64,000 nt of DNA from Saccharum officinarum (GCA_020631735.1 CM036201.1:74910353-74974352), one strand, 5' to 3'. Shown: positions 10,760 to 21,832, counted from the stretch's first letter. Notes: generated by a model not told the origin, from the sequence alone. A program made the numbers and translations.

Positions 10760-13700
10760 GTCAATTACAAAGCCGGAGGAAGGCATTGGATTATTGATAG
10801 TGGGTGCACTCAACACATGACCGGTACATCAAGAATGTTTGATTCATTCAATAACAATGATAGTGGTGTTGATTCTATCACATTTGGCAATAACAAGAAA
10901 GGCAAGGTTATTGGCTTGGGCAAGATTGCAATATCAAATGATATGAGTATCTCCAATGTGTTACTAGTTGAAAGTTTGGATTTCAATCTTCTATCCGTGG
11001 CACAAATATGTGATCTAGGCTACAAATGCATCTTTGGGGTTGATGATGTGGAAGTTATTAGTGTGGATGGTTCAAATGTGGCATTCAAGGGCTTTAGATA
11101 TGAGAATCTCTACCTAGTTGACTTCAATGCTAGAGAAACTTCTTTGACAACTTGCTTAGTCTCCAAATCAAGCATGGGTTGGCTTTGGCATAGAAGGCTT
11201 GGTCATGTTGGCATGAAACAATTGAAGAAGCTTACAACTCACAATCTTGTCAATGGTTTGAAAGATGTTGAATTTGAGAAGAATAAGCTTTGTAGTGCAT
11301 GTCAAGCCGAGAAGCAAGTTGGAAGCTCACATCCAAAGAAGAGTACAATGAGCACATGCAAAGCATTTGAGTTGATGCACATGGATCTATTTGGACCAAC
11401 AACATATACAAGCATAGGCGGCAACAAGTATGGCTTTGTCATAGTGGATGACTTCACAAGATTCACATGGGTATTCTTTCTTAGTGACAAAAGTGAAGTG
11501 TTTGACACCTTCAAGACATTTCTCACTAGAGTTCACAATGAGTTTGAGATTAGAATCAAGAAAGTGAGAAGTGACAATGGAAGTGAGTTCAAGAATACAA
11601 GAATTGAAGAACTTTGTGATCATTATGGTATTGGACATCAATTCTCGGCCAAGTACACTCCACAATCAAATGGCCTAGTTGAGAGAAAGAATAGAACATT
11701 GCTTGATATGGCTAGATCAATGCTTCATGAGTACAATATGAGTCAATTATTTTGGGATGAAGCAATCAATACCGCTTGCTACTACATCAATAGATTATAT
11801 TGTCATCCATTGCTAGAGAAGACCCCATATGAGTTACTTCATGGAAGAAAGCCCAATATTTCTTACTTTAGGGTGTTTGGTTGCAAATGCTATATCTTGA
11901 AGAAGGGCACTAGATTGGGGAAGTTTGACAAAAGATGTGATGAGGGGTTCCTACTTGGTTATTCAACTAGCAAAGCTTATAGAGTTTGGAACAACTCAAG
12001 TGGCATTCTAGAAGAAGTCCATGATGTGCAATTTGATGAAACCAATGGGTCACAAGATGAAGAAGAGAATCTAGATGATGTTGGTGGAACTCAATTGGTG
12101 GAAGCAATGAAGAACATGGACATTAGGGACATTAGAGCAAAGCAAGTAATTGATATTCAAGATGATGATAAAGATCAAGTGCTCAATTCACCATTCAAGC
12201 TAGTTAGTGACTCTCAAGTGCAAAATTATGGTGCTAGTTCTTCTCATCGAGATACATCAAGTGATCAACCAAGCTCAAGCAATCAAGTGCAAGTACTCCA
12301 ACCACAACATGTTGCAAGAGATCACCCCATTAATAGTGTTATTGGTGATATTAGAAGTGGTGTGCAAACAAGATCAAGATTGACTATGTTTTGTGAGCAT
12401 GCATCATTTGTGTCAACCATAGAACCAAAGAAGATAGAAGAAGCTTTGAGGGATGCCGATTGGATCATGGCTTTGCAAGAAGAGTTTAACAATTTCACAA
12501 GAAATGATGTTTGGGAGATGGTAGAAAGGCCAAATGACTACAATGTGATTGGAACCAAGTGGGTGTTTAAAAACAAGCAAGATCAAGATGGCATTGTAGT
12601 AAGAAACAAAGCAAGACTAGTTGCTCAAGGTTACACTCAAGTTGAAGGTCTTAACTATGATGAGACATATGCTCCCGTGGCAAGATTGGAGGCAATAAGG
12701 ATTCTATTGGCTTATGCTTGTGCACACAATATCAAACTATATCAAATGGATGTCAAAAGTACATTTCTCAATGGGATCATCAATGAGTTAGTATTTGTTG
12801 AGCAACCGTCCGGATTTGAAGATGACAAGAAACCCAACCATGTCTACAAGTTGAAGAAGGCTTTATATGGCTTAAAGCAAGCACCTAGAGCATGGTATGA
12901 GAGGCTAAGGGATTTCCTTCTCTCTAAGGGATTCAAAATGGGCAAGGTTGATACTACTCTATTCACCAAGAAGATTGGAAATGATCTATTCATAGTGCAA
13001 ATATATGTTGATGACATCATCTTTGGATCAACCGATCAAGCTTATTGTGAAGAATTTGGTGCTATGATGGCCAAAGAGTTTGAAATGTCTATGATTGGTG
13101 AACTTAGCTACTTCCTTGGTCTCCAAGTCAAGCAATTGAAGAATGAAACATTTATGAGTCAAGGGAAATACATAAGGGACATGTTGAAGAAGTTTGGAAT
13201 GCAAGATGCAAAGCCAATTTCAACTCCAATGGGCACAAATGGCAATTTGGATAGTGATCTTGATGGCAAAATGGTGAATCAAAAGGAATATCGGTCTTTG
13301 ATTGGAAGTCTACTCTATGTCACCGCATCAAGGCTGGATGTCATGTTTAGTGTTTGCATGTGTGCTAGATATCAAGCCTCACCTAGAGAAAGTCATCTCA
13401 CGGCGGCAAAAAGAATATTGAGGTACTTGAAGCAAACAAGAAATGTTGGACTATGGTATCCCAAGGGGTCAAAGTTTGAATTGATTGGATATTCGGACTC
13501 CGACTATGGGGGTTGCAAGATCAATAGGAAAAGCATAAGTGGCACATGTCAATTACTTGGAAGATCACTTGTGTCATGGTCCTCAAAGAAACAAAATAGT
13601 GTGGCAATCTCTACCGCCGAAGCCGAATATGTGAGTGCGGGGAGTTGTTGTGCACAATTGCTATGGATGAAATCAACTTTGAAGGATTATGGCCTCAACT

Positions 13701-13957
13701 TCAAGAATGTGCCGTTGCTATGTGATAATGAGAGTGCAATCAAGATGATACAAAACCCGGTTCAACATGGAAGAACAAAGCATATTGACATAAGACATCA
13801 TTTCATTAGAGATCATCAACAAAAGGGAGATATTGCCATTGAAAGTGTTGGCACCGATGATCAACTTGCCGATATTCTCACTAAGCCACTTGATGAAAAG
13901 AGGTTTTGCAAGCTAAGGAATGAATTGAACATTCTTGATTTCTCAAACATGAGTTGA
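10760..13957 (+). CDS. pol: Ty1/copia pol polyprotein (PR-INT-RT-RNaseH)
   Basis: The first ATG is at 10817, but the protease active site DSG (WIIDSGCTQHMTG) is encoded at 10796-10804, upstream of it, so the frame is taken from just after the TAG at 10757. Counting from the ATG, the order is: integrase zinc-binding motif (HRRLGH...CSAC, about 125-160); integrase core with D in MDLFGP (about 190), D in SDNGSEF (about 252) and E in LVERKNR (about 288); reverse transcriptase with YQMDVKSTFLNG (the usual Ala is Thr here), LYGLKQAPRAWYE and YVDDIIFG (about 730); and RNase H with SDSDYGG, STAEAEY and CDNESAIKM. The order INT before RT defines Ty1/copia. No internal stop is seen across 1046 residues from the ATG. 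Confidence 0.93.
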   Translation, partial: VNYKAGGRHWIIDSGCTQHMTGTSRMFDSFNNNDSGVDSITFGNNKKGKVIGLGKIAISNDMSISNVLLVESLDFNLLSVAQICDLGYKCIFGVDDVEVISVDGSNVAFKGFRYENLYLVDFNARETSLTTCLVSKSSMGWLWHRRLGHVGMKQLKKLTTHNLVNGLKDVEFEKNKLCSACQAEKQVGSSHPKKSTMSTCKAFELMHMDLFGPTTYTSIGGNKYGFVIVDDFTRFTWVFFLSDKSEVFDTFKTFLTRVHNEFEIRIKKVRSDNGSEFKNTRIEELCDHYGIGHQFSAKYTPQSNGLVERKNRTLLDMARSMLHEYNMSQLFWDEAINTACYYINRLYCHPLLEKTPYELLHGRKPNISYFRVFGCKCYILKKGTRLGKFDKRCDEGFLLGYSTSKAYRVWNNSSGILEEVHDVQFDETNGSQDEEENLDDVGGTQLVEAMKNMDIRDIRAKQVIDIQDDDKDQVLNSPFKLVSDSQVQNYGASSSHRDTSSDQPSSSNQVQVLQPQHVARDHPINSVIGDIRSGVQTRSRLTMFCEHASFVSTIEPKKIEEALRDADWIMALQEEFNNFTRNDVWEMVERPNDYNVIGTKWVFKNKQDQDGIVVRNKARLVAQGYTQVEGLNYDETYAPVARLEAIRILLAYACAHNIKLYQMDVKSTFLNGIINELVFVEQPSGFEDDKKPNHVYKLKKALYGLKQAPRAWYERLRDFLLSKGFKMGKVDTTLFTKKIGNDLFIVQIYVDDIIFGSTDQAYCEEFGAMMAKEFEMSMIGELSYFLGLQVKQLKNETFMSQGKYIRDMLKKFGMQDAKPISTPMGTNGNLDSDLDGKMVNQKEYRSLIGSLLYVTASRLDVMFSVCMCARYQASPRESHLTAAKRILRYLKQTRNVGLWYPKGSKFELIGYSDSDYGGCKINRKSISGTCQLLGRSLVSWSSKKQNSVAISTAEAEYVSAGSCCAQLLWMKSTLKDYGLNFKNVPLLCDNESAIKMIQNPVQHGRTKHIDIRHHFIRDHQQKGDIAIESVGTDDQLADILTKPLDEKRFCKLRNELNILDFSNMS

Positions 13958-15123
13958 ATGCACCCCACCCACTTATTGACATGCCTCTCCTTCGACATTG
14001 CAAGGTAAAATTCATTGACATGTCTTTCATCCTATGCTAAGGACTTGATAGAGCATGTAGACATAATAAGTGGTACGCATAAGCATTCATGATAAATCAA
14101 ATGAATTTGATGGATATATGTTACCACTATTGCTTCTATGCTTATTTTGATCTAGTGGTGGCATATGACATGTTTGTGAGCTTGTAAACCTAGTGTTGAA
14201 TCTAGAAGATTTGCTATAAGTGTTTAATTTAACATAGGCAAGATAACCCTTATTTTGAGGAGTGAAGAAGCTTGTCTTTGGTTCAAATCGAATTAAATAT
14301 CTTTGGCAAGTATTCTAGGTTAAACCAAATTTGATAAATTTTTTAACCTTACATGTGGTATCGAATTAATTTCAATCTACTCCATCAAACACTTTTCCTT
14401 CTCTCCACAATTTGATCCCCTTTTTGGGTAAGTTGTTGACAAAGGGGGAGAGAAAAAGATGATTCAACTTGATAAAGGGGTAAATAAAATTTATGATGAG
14501 AAAAAGATGATTCAACTTGATAAAGGGGTAAATAAAATTTGTTGATGCACACAAGTAGGGGGAGCAAGCTCATAAACAAAGTTGTTGCATTTGTTTGTGC
14601 ATTCTCATATGACTTGCTCATTGCACATGTATTTAAATTCAATATACATGCTTGTGTGGTGCAATGCTAGTATAGAAATTGGATGATGAAATGATCTACT
14701 AGCATGCATAGGAATAGTTTACATGTGGTATCTAGACTTGCCTAAAGCTTTACAAGTGGTCCAAGAACCTTTACATATAATGTTGATCTCACGGGGTTCT
14801 TGAGTTTTGATGGATGTCTAGTTACTTCATGATGCTAAGGATGGTGTAAAAGGCAACTCCGATTGGTATCACGCTTCAAAGGTCCATTTCTTACACCATA
14901 GCATCATTTTGGTAGAATTACTCTCTCAACACTTCTATCTATGCATATGTGCGAAGCTTTCAATCCAAACTCTATGCACATATGTAGAGAGAGCTAATGC
15001 TACCAAAACCGAGCTTGTGATAATTGTCCAAATTTTATTTATGAGCATAATGATTGGACAAGTATGACAAGTTCAAAACTTTTATTATCAAAATCATCTT
15101 TGTGAGGGTTGTCATCAATTACC
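13958..15123 (+). other. Non-coding 3' region of copia element, with 48-bp tandem duplication
   Basis: This is a long AT-rich interval between pol and the polypurine tract without a convincing open frame; no envelope-like gene is visible. At 14450-14541 a unit starting GAGAAAAAGATGATTC is present twice with a 48-bp period. Other related elements carry env-like or untranslated sequence at this position; here I see only untranslated sequence. Confidence 0.6.
14450..14541 (+). repeat. 48-bp tandem duplication
   Basis: Two nearly identical units start at 14450 and 14498 and contain GAGAAAAAGATGATTC and GATAAAGGGGTAAATAAAA. It lies in the untranslated region of the copia element. Confidence 0.8.
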
Positions 15124-15135
15124 AAAAAGGGGAGA
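15124..15135 (+). other. Polypurine tract
   Basis: AAAAAGGGGAGA ends one base before the TGAAAG of the 3' LTR. It would prime plus-strand DNA synthesis. Confidence 0.85.
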
Positions 15136-15919
15136 TTGAAAGTCCCTAGTTTGGTTTTGGCTAATTGATGAAACCTAGGACTAACCTTTGTATCTAAGTG
15201 GATGATTTAGATAAAGGTGGTCATTGAATATGAGACATGACATTGACTCATATGACCAAGATGGTGAAGACCAAGATGAGGCTTGGCTCGATGGACCGGT
15301 TGTGAAGGTGAAGGGCAAGTCGAGGCTTCGAAGCGAAGGACCATGCGATGGTGAAGCTTGAGCAAGACTTAGCGCCGACGGACCGATGCAACGGTGAAGA
15401 GCAAGTGAAGTCAAGGTCGATGGATCGAGACGGTCATGTGATGATATGAAGTGGATCATATCATTTGGAGAAACAAAATGGGCTCAAGGCAAAGGTATAA
15501 CCATAGGGCCATTTTGTTTTACACTCAAGACACCATAGAGGGTGTGAGTGGTTTAGGATCGATAGCCGAACTATTAAGAGGGGAAGTCTTATCGGTTATT
15601 CGATGCACGGGTGCCACTAGGTGAATTCATGAAGTGCATTGCATGTAGGGCCTAGTGAGCTAATTGGAAAACCTTTGAAAATGATTGAGAAAAAGCTAAC
15701 ACACAAGCACATGGAGATGTACACTTGATGGTGTTGGCACATTTGCAAAGGTGGCGTTGGTCGCGCTGTGGTTTGCGGGTAGAGAGGGGTTTGGGTTCCT
15801 CTCTCCCTCCCGCCGAGCGTGCGAGCGCAGGATTCAGGCGATTTCGGGGAAATGAAATGCCTATTTTCCACTACGCCGAAAGTCGGAAAAGAAACGGAGG
15901 CGAACGGGGTCACTGAGGT

Positions 15920-16479
15920 GACCGGACGCTGCACCGGACGCGATCTCGGTATGACCGGACGCGTCCGGTCAGTACAGCGTGGTATCGGGCGCGCGGGCTA
16001 GGGTTTGCAACCAGCGCGTCCGGTCACTCGTGGGACCGGCGCGTCCGGTCAAGTGCCCAGAGAAGAACTACGGTTCGCAAGGACGATCGGACGCGGGGCG
16101 CGTCCGGTCACACACGATCGGACGCGTCCGATCGTTGAAGGAGCTTACTGGACTCCGACCGGACGCTGGCACTGTCGCGTCCGGTCGTTGCGAGGAGCGC
16201 GTCCGGTCGTTGTTTCGCGGGCGCGGGTGCTGTGCGGATCGGCGCGTCCGGTCGTTGCGAGGAGCGCGTCCGGTCGTTGCTTCGCGCGCGCGGTGCTGTG
16301 CGACCGGCGTGTCCGGTCGATTGTGCAGCGCGTTCGGTCATAGCGTTTGACCATTGGCGCGCAGTGACCGTTGGAGGATCTAACGGTCGCATTTGAAATT
16401 TGAGGGACACGTGGACGTCGCAGGGCGACCGGACGCGGTTGAGCGCGTCCGGGCAGTTTCGACCGGCGCGTCCGGTCGT
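15920..16479. repeat. Palindrome array (CCGGACGCGTCCGG type) in LTR U3
   Basis: Repeated GACCGGACGCG and CGCGTCCGGTC motifs include perfect palindromes such as ACCGGACGCGTCCGGT (15952 region) and the variant GATCGGACGCGTCCGATC. Two tandem units of about 68 bp sharing GTTGCGAGGAGCGCGTCCGG lie at about 16185-16320. The array ends about 50 bp before the TATA box. Confidence 0.82.
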
Positions 16480-16529
16480 CCCAAAAAAATGGTCAGTGGA
16501 GTGGAACGGCTCTATTTGTTTGGGGTGCT

Positions 16530-16537
16530 TATAAATA
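16530..16537 (+). promoter_or_regulatory. LTR TATA box
   Basis: TATAAATA, followed about 8 bases later by GGCCGGCCCTTGG, as in the solo LTR at 24530. It is the likely core promoter of the LTR. Confidence 0.65.
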
Positions 16538-17458
16538 CTCGTTGGCCGGCCCTTGGGGAGGTCCCTTGGCATTTCTAACACTCTTGTGCATCCTTTGAGC
16601 TAGAGCTACTCCTCCCACTCATCTCTCTTGCTTGATTGCAAATCAAAAGTGAGATTGAGTGATCCCAAAGTGCATTGCATAGCTTGAGGGCATCTAGTGG
16701 CACTTGTGGGTGGTTTAGCCGGTGGATTTCTTGTTACTCTTGGAGAGTACCGCTCCTAGCCGGCTTGGAGATTGTTGGAGGCGTTGGCAAGAAAAGGTGA
16801 TTGTTCTTGGCCACCTCCGGTTGATTGTAAGAGGTTCTTGTGCTTTCCTTGGCGGGACGCCAAAAGCAACTCTATTGGATTGCGTGTGTCATTGAGTTAC
16901 CTCACTTGAGAGTGGTGTCTTGCGGTGCCTTGCGGGGCGTGCCTTGAGGGGCAAGTGACTTGAGGGTCACACCGAGGAACCATCTAAGTGTTGGTCGACA
17001 CAACCGGTGACGTAGCTTGTCGGTGCACAAGTGAACACCGGGTGAACAAAAATATCGTGTCTCTTGTCTCCCGGTGATTGGTCTACATATTGTGTTGTTG
17101 TCAATATTAATTGATTGTATATCATCTTGGTGATTGGCAACATCTTCACTCCACCGTCGGTATAAGATTCACAATCCTCTCTCTCGCATTTACTTTTACT
17201 AGATTATCTTGTGTAGCTCTAGTGGTAGCCTTTTCTAGTAGTTGTTAGCTTGCTCACTAGTGTAAGTTAGTGACTTAGCACTTGTGTGAACTAGAGATCA
17301 TAATCTACTAGACTTGTGGATAGGAGGCTTGCATCACAACCTTTGGCTAAGCAAAACTCGCTTTACGCCGTTTGTTATTCTAACAAGTTTGCTTAGTGGT
17401 GCTTGTAGAATTTTTTATAGGCTATTCACCCCCCCTCTAGCCATCTAGGACCTTACAG

Positions 17459-18505
17459 ATAACTAGGAATGTGGTTCAATATTCACCACTTCTGCTTCAA
17501 CACTCCAAATGCTCTTTCTATGACATTTCTAAGGGACGAATGTGCAAAGTTGAATAGCTCCTCTTTACCTTCTGGTTCTACGGCGTTTTGAAACTCTTGA
17601 AGATGGTACTTGGTCCCCTTGTAGGGCGCAAGGTAACCTAGACATTTGGGTATCCCGAGTCCACCAGGTAGTACTTCCCTGCAACAACAAATACCTGTAT
17701 GTGTCAAGTGATTCTAGTTAGAAATGACAATGAAATAACAGGTATCTGTGTACCTACAGGTGGATGAGGAAAGACATTACTGTACTTAGTCATTGCATCA
17801 GCAAACACCCTCATGTCATGTACTAAACCAGGCCATCCAACAAGTACAAACGTGAAAATCATGTCAAAGTCACAACAGGCCATCACATTTTGTGTGGTGA
17901 TGCTCTTGCGACACAAGTGTTGGACCAACAGCTCTTTTGAAACCATAATAGGGATGTGAGTGCCATCTATTGCCCCAATACAGTCCTTAAAAAATGAATA
18001 GAACCTATGGTTCATCAATCTGGGATGCATGGTACTGAACTGTGGATCTCTAGGTTTAATGATGTCAGCAGCAAGCTTCAACACACACTTCAACACTTCG
18101 TAAAACATGTTGTGAACTGTGCCTAGTGATCTCTCAAACCTGTCCTCAGTTTGCCTTACTGACTGTGGAGCTGAACATTCCTAAAGCCTCAATTGAACTA
18201 GACTTGGAACTAGATTGCAGTCCATAATTCTCTACCAAAAGATCATGAAGCCAATGGAACATAGTTGGGGTCATTCTAAACATGTTGTAGCATATCTTCC
18301 TACTTGCCATCTTTCTCTCTACCCATTCCAAACCACTCAACCCTGTGCCAACTTCCCTATACTTTGACCTATTGCAGTATTTATCAATATGCATAGCATT
18401 CTGAAACATACCATATAGGAACCCAAAATCTTTAGTTTCATCAAGGAATTCGGTTAATAAAAATTCCTCCAGTTCGTCCTCAGAATCATCAGTGTCATCG
18501 GCCAT
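17459..18505 (-). pseudogene. PIF/Harbinger DDE transposase, broken
   Basis: It encodes an endonuclease-like transposase (HARBI1/DDE_Tnp_4 family). Reading on the minus strand, the start is MADDTDDSEDELEEF (18505). The catalytic regions are GAIDGTHIP (first Asp), the GWPGLVHDMRVF region (second Asp) and RNVIERAFGVLK (Glu). At least three lesions are visible: a small deletion and frameshift near 18180; a one-base frameshift after a likely intron (GT near 17757, AG near 17680), near 17645; and a TGA stop directly after VLKQKW near 17483 where the family continues to a PSY motif. PSY is still readable just before the copia LTR cuts the gene. It cannot make an active enzyme. Confidence 0.85.
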
Positions 18506-18809
18506 GGCTGGAGCTTGAACATCCTCCTATCAAGAATGAAAAATACAGCAACTCAGTTGTCAATCCCACAAAACATAACTGGATTTATGCACAAGTCAAG
18601 TTACAACCAACAAATAAACCACACATATTGCCAACAACTTCCAACCAATATGAAAAACATAATTTAAGTTCAAATGACAACCTTACTTGAATTAATTTGT
18701 TCAACCCACCGACATAGTTTGAATAACAGACATGACAGACATAACAGACACGACAAACATAGCAGTCATAATAGCGCTACATGAAGCTTGAATGCATTGA
18801 TAAGAGGGT
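18506..18809. other. Spacer between the two PIF/Harbinger genes
   Basis: An AT-rich interval without a coding signal. It contains a short ACAGACATGACAGACATAACAGACACGAC-like run near 18725-18765 (a degenerate 10-base tandem repeat). Confidence 0.5.
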
Positions 18810-20449
18810 CTAGTTGTTGACCCTGGCATAGCTCTGAATGAGGGCATTCCTTCCTGCAGTGTTGGAAACAAGAAACAAGTTTATGCCAACTTCATCCTTC
18901 AGCAACTTCAGCACACCAACCCAAAGCTTAGAGTTCGCTTCGGTTACACCACAATCCCTAGCCATCCTTGCGATGCGGTCACACAGCTCCATCTTAGTTG
19001 CTCTGTCGTCCTCCTTATCCTTGCGCCGAAGGGTCAAGCACTCCACCACCACTACAGTCCTATCCTTAGCATTGACGTTGAAGTCCTTCATTCCCTCTAC
19101 CATATCCCTGACTGCTGGGCTCTTGACCTTCTTCTTGGGACTTGTTGTGGTACTACGTGTGCTGGGTGTGCTACTGGTCCTCTTGCTCCCACTGCTGAGG
19201 GGGGTGAGCTGGTCGCCTTCATCTTCTTCAAAGTCTTCTTCATCCTCACTGGTGATATCCTCATAGGGGGTGCTTTGGCCAGGAACAAATGAAGTGGAGC
19301 CGTCAACTGCAACTCCCATAAACATGCGGTCCAATTCATCAATATAAGGAGGCCACCTTGTCTTCAACTTCTTCCACTCTGTATGCCCCTGTAAAACGCG
19401 AAGAGCATCGGTAAATTCTGAAAAGTAGGGCAATTCATCAATGTAAGCCGCACATTATGAACACCGAAATAGATACCAAATTACCTTGGTGTTATCATCC
19501 CATCATTTGTCAGAAGCCACAACAGATCCATCTTCTCTGCGACCCAAGCCAGAACTTGACCTCAATTGTTGTATGAATCCCCACAAACCCTTCAACTTCC
19601 TGACTCTATTGCCAAATTGCTCGTTATCATGCAGCAAACCTGTGGCAGCATAGAACCTCTCTGAGATTTCCTTCCAACTAGTCTTGCTCATCACCCCCTC
19701 ACGCAATTGTCGTTATCAATTTGGCTGCAATATATCTCACAAAACTTCTTGGTGTGTTCAGGATCCTAGCTTGCCCTGTCGTTATCCTAAACGATGCATA
19801 ACAACATGAAGAAATGAACGGAAATAGGAGCACATGGTACTACAGTCAACAGGCAGGACATTCGAGCACAAGCAACTGAAAAAAACAGAGCATCACAAAC
19901 AGCGTGGGGATAGTAGTGTACCGCAGCAGCACAACGACGACCACCGCGACGCCAGGCTTAGCCGGTTGCGCCCGATAGAGCTGCACCCTCCCGGGGCATT
20001 GTAGGGACAAAGCCGCCTCCCACGGACGGAGATCCACCGCCACCCACGGACGCAAATCCGCCGCCTCCTCGACCGCTACAAGCGCCGCGCAAGCCGAGGG
20101 TCCGGTTCTCGCTGTGGGGAGGCACGCGAACAGGAGGCGGGCCGTGGCTGCCCTGGACTCCGCCAGTTCGAAGGAGATCTTGGTAGCCTTGCATGCCAGA
20201 CCACCTTTCACCGCCGGAGTTGAGGTCGAGGCCGCCAATATCCAGCCTACTTGGGTTTTGGCCGCTCGAGCCCGACATGGCGTAGGCGCTGGTGGTGTAG
20301 GCGTTGTAGCCGCCATCTAGGGAAAAGGTCGGCGGCTGGGATAGGAAGTTCCTGGTCGGGAACCTAAGCCTGAAGACGTTGTCGGCGCCTAAGCCACCGT
20401 CGTTGCTGTAGCCGTCGACATTATTCCCGTCGTCTTTGTACCCGTCCAT
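18810..20449 (-). pseudogene. PIF/Harbinger ORF1, Myb/SANT-like protein (probably decayed)
   Basis: Three coding blocks on the minus strand. 20449-19958 starts MDGYKDDGNN and is Gly/Ser/Pro-rich with SGMQGYQDLL. 19740-19503 has the Myb/SANT-like trihelix pattern, with [27 protein letters not shown] and [12 protein letters not shown]. 19433-18810 has EWKKLKTRWPPYIDELDRMF, an acidic linker, a Lys/Ser-rich segment and a conserved C-terminal helical region. ORF1 proteins of this superfamily bind DNA and assist the transposase; this role is inferred from the family. Block joins are not all in frame as read (the Myb part is entered through a frame change near 19715), so the gene is either multi-exon or decayed. 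Confidence 0.65.
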
Positions 20450-20836
20450 CGCCGACGAGGTGGAGAACGAGGTCAATCTAGCTGCGGATGCGATGGATCT
20501 GGAAGAGGAGGAGGTGGATGTTGCGGAGGAGGGCCTGGATTTCACCGGAGGGGGCGAGAGCGGCGTCGGGGAAGAGCGAGTGGCGGTGGGGGAGAAAATG
20601 AGAGAATGAGAGCTAGGGTTCGGCGGGGTGGGTGGTCGAATGGATAAGCAGGGGCGGGCTGGGTGCAATGCGGACGGGGTAATCACGGCCCCCAAAGCTC
20701 GTTGGGCCTTCTGCCACCCAAAACACCAAAAATTTTTACAACATGCCCGTTTAAATTCATTCTTTAAAAAACTGGCCAAGTTCTAAATTTTTTTTGAAGT
20801 TTGAAAGAACTAAACACTGCCCGAGAGCGAAACCAA

Positions 20837-21274
20837 GGGCCTGTTTAGTTCCTAAAAATTTTCCTAAAAAACTACAGTAATGAATCTTGGACGCATGCAT
20901 GGAGCATTAAATATAGATAAAAAAAATAAAACTAATTACACAGTTTAGCTGTAAATAACGAGACGAATCTTTTAAGCCTAGTTAGTCCATGATTGGACAC
21001 TAATTACCAAATAACAACGAAAATGCTACAATAGTTTTTTGTAAAATTTTTTGGACACTAATTACCAAATAACAACGAAAATGGTACTGTAGCACTTTCG
21101 TCGTTATTTGTCAATTAATGTCCAATCATGGTCTAATTAGGCTTAAAAGATTTGTTTCATGAATTTCGTCTAAACTGTGCAATTAGTTTTATTTTTTATC
21201 TATATTTAATACTTTATGCATGCGTTCAAACATTCTTGAAAAATTTTATAAAATTTTGGAAAATAAAGAGGCCC
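20837..21274. mobile_element. Tourist-like MITE with long inverted arms
   Basis: A 438-bp element starting GGGCCTGTTTAGTTCC and ending AAAGAGGCCC, flanked by CAA on both sides (20834-20836 and 21275-21277). Left and right arms of about 200 bp are inverted copies sharing the CGAGACGAATCTTTTAAGCC and TTACCAAATAACAACGAAAA blocks. The family recurs at 46862, 47117, 48330, 52577, 52986 and 60946. Confidence 0.85.
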
Positions 21275-21662
21275 CAACAATGGCAGCAGGAGAGGCGAAC
21301 GGCCGGGATGCATGCAGCGGATCATCCAAGGCAGAGCCGCAGCCCGCAGAGAGACTGTCTGCGTGCGTGGCGCAGCGCAGGTCCTGTCATGTTGGCATTC
21401 AAGGCTCGGAAGCTTTTGGAGCCGGGAGGGATGGAGGGAGCGGGCAGCCGTGCCTGTGACTCTGTGTCTGGCCGTTCAGGTGGATTGGGGGGAGCTGCAG
21501 GAAGGGAGGCCGGAGACCTGCCCCCGCTGCATGGTGCCTGCTACGCCTGTCAGAAACTGCAAGTTTGAAGTTTCTTCTCGCATGCATGCATGGATGCGTC
21601 AGGCAAGACGTGCGCTCAAGAGGTGATTAGGAGTGCTAGTGCTGGGTGCTGGTAGTGTAGGT
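21275..21662. other. Intergenic, nothing recognised
   Basis: Moderately GC-rich DNA with short overlapping open frames on both strands but no recognisable domain, splice pattern or repeat. Confidence 0.4.
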
Positions 21663-21824
21663 CGGTGGCGGATGCAGGATGAAAATCAAGGGGGCTAAAA
21701 TAATAGAGATGTTGATTTGCATGAAAATTTAATTGTGATTTTAGATTTTTGCTACAGTAATTTAGTGGTAAATCAAATTATTAGGGGGCTGGAGCCCCCC
21801 GCCCCCCCTTAAGATCCGCCACTG
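21663..21824. mobile_element. hAT-type MITE
   Basis: A 162-bp element with inverted ends CGGTGGCGGAT...ATCCGCCACTG (one mismatch) and an 8-bp target duplication, GTGTAGGT on the left and GTGTAGGA on the right. CAGTGGCGGAT ends with 8-bp duplications are typical of plant hAT derivatives. Confidence 0.8.
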
Positions 21825-21832
21825 GTGTAGGA

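Larger units (their letters stand above)
8497..17457 (+). mobile_element. Ty1/copia retrotransposon (SIRE-like), 5'-truncated
   Basis: A plus-strand element with the order: truncated 5' LTR, Met-tRNA primer-binding site, gag, pol (protease, integrase, reverse transcriptase, RNase H), non-coding 3' region, polypurine tract and full 3' LTR. Gag and pol are both open. Assignment to the SIRE-like lineage rests on the separate gag and pol frames, the long LTR and the long untranslated 3' region, and is an inference. The 3' LTR is followed by GATAA within a decayed transposase gene. The expected matching GATAA on the left is absent because that side has been lost. Confidence 0.88.
15137..17457 (+). 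repeat. 3' LTR of copia element (full length)
   Basis: A 2321-bp LTR from TGAAAGTCCC to CCTTACA. It contains the palindrome array (15920-16479) and a TATA box (16530), then an R/U5 region sharing its end with the 5' remnant at 8497-8642. The flanking sequence at 17458 (GATAA) belongs to the PIF/Harbinger transposase, so this LTR marks the insertion site. Confidence 0.9.
17458..20822 (-). mobile_element. PIF/Harbinger DNA transposon, decayed and truncated
   Basis: A minus-strand two-gene element: a Myb/SANT-like gene upstream and a DDE transposase downstream, the standard PIF/Harbinger arrangement. The right terminus is probably 20822, where the minus strand starts GGGCAGTGTTTAGTTC, a terminal-repeat-like sequence resembling the Tourist MITEs in this window. 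The left end is missing: the copia 3' LTR interrupts the transposase C-terminus and the rest is not found beyond the copia element. Confidence 0.78.

Noticed and set aside
18838..19266. 142-residue plus-strand frame
   Set aside because: It is antisense to the Myb/SANT-like gene and Leu/Ser-rich by composition.
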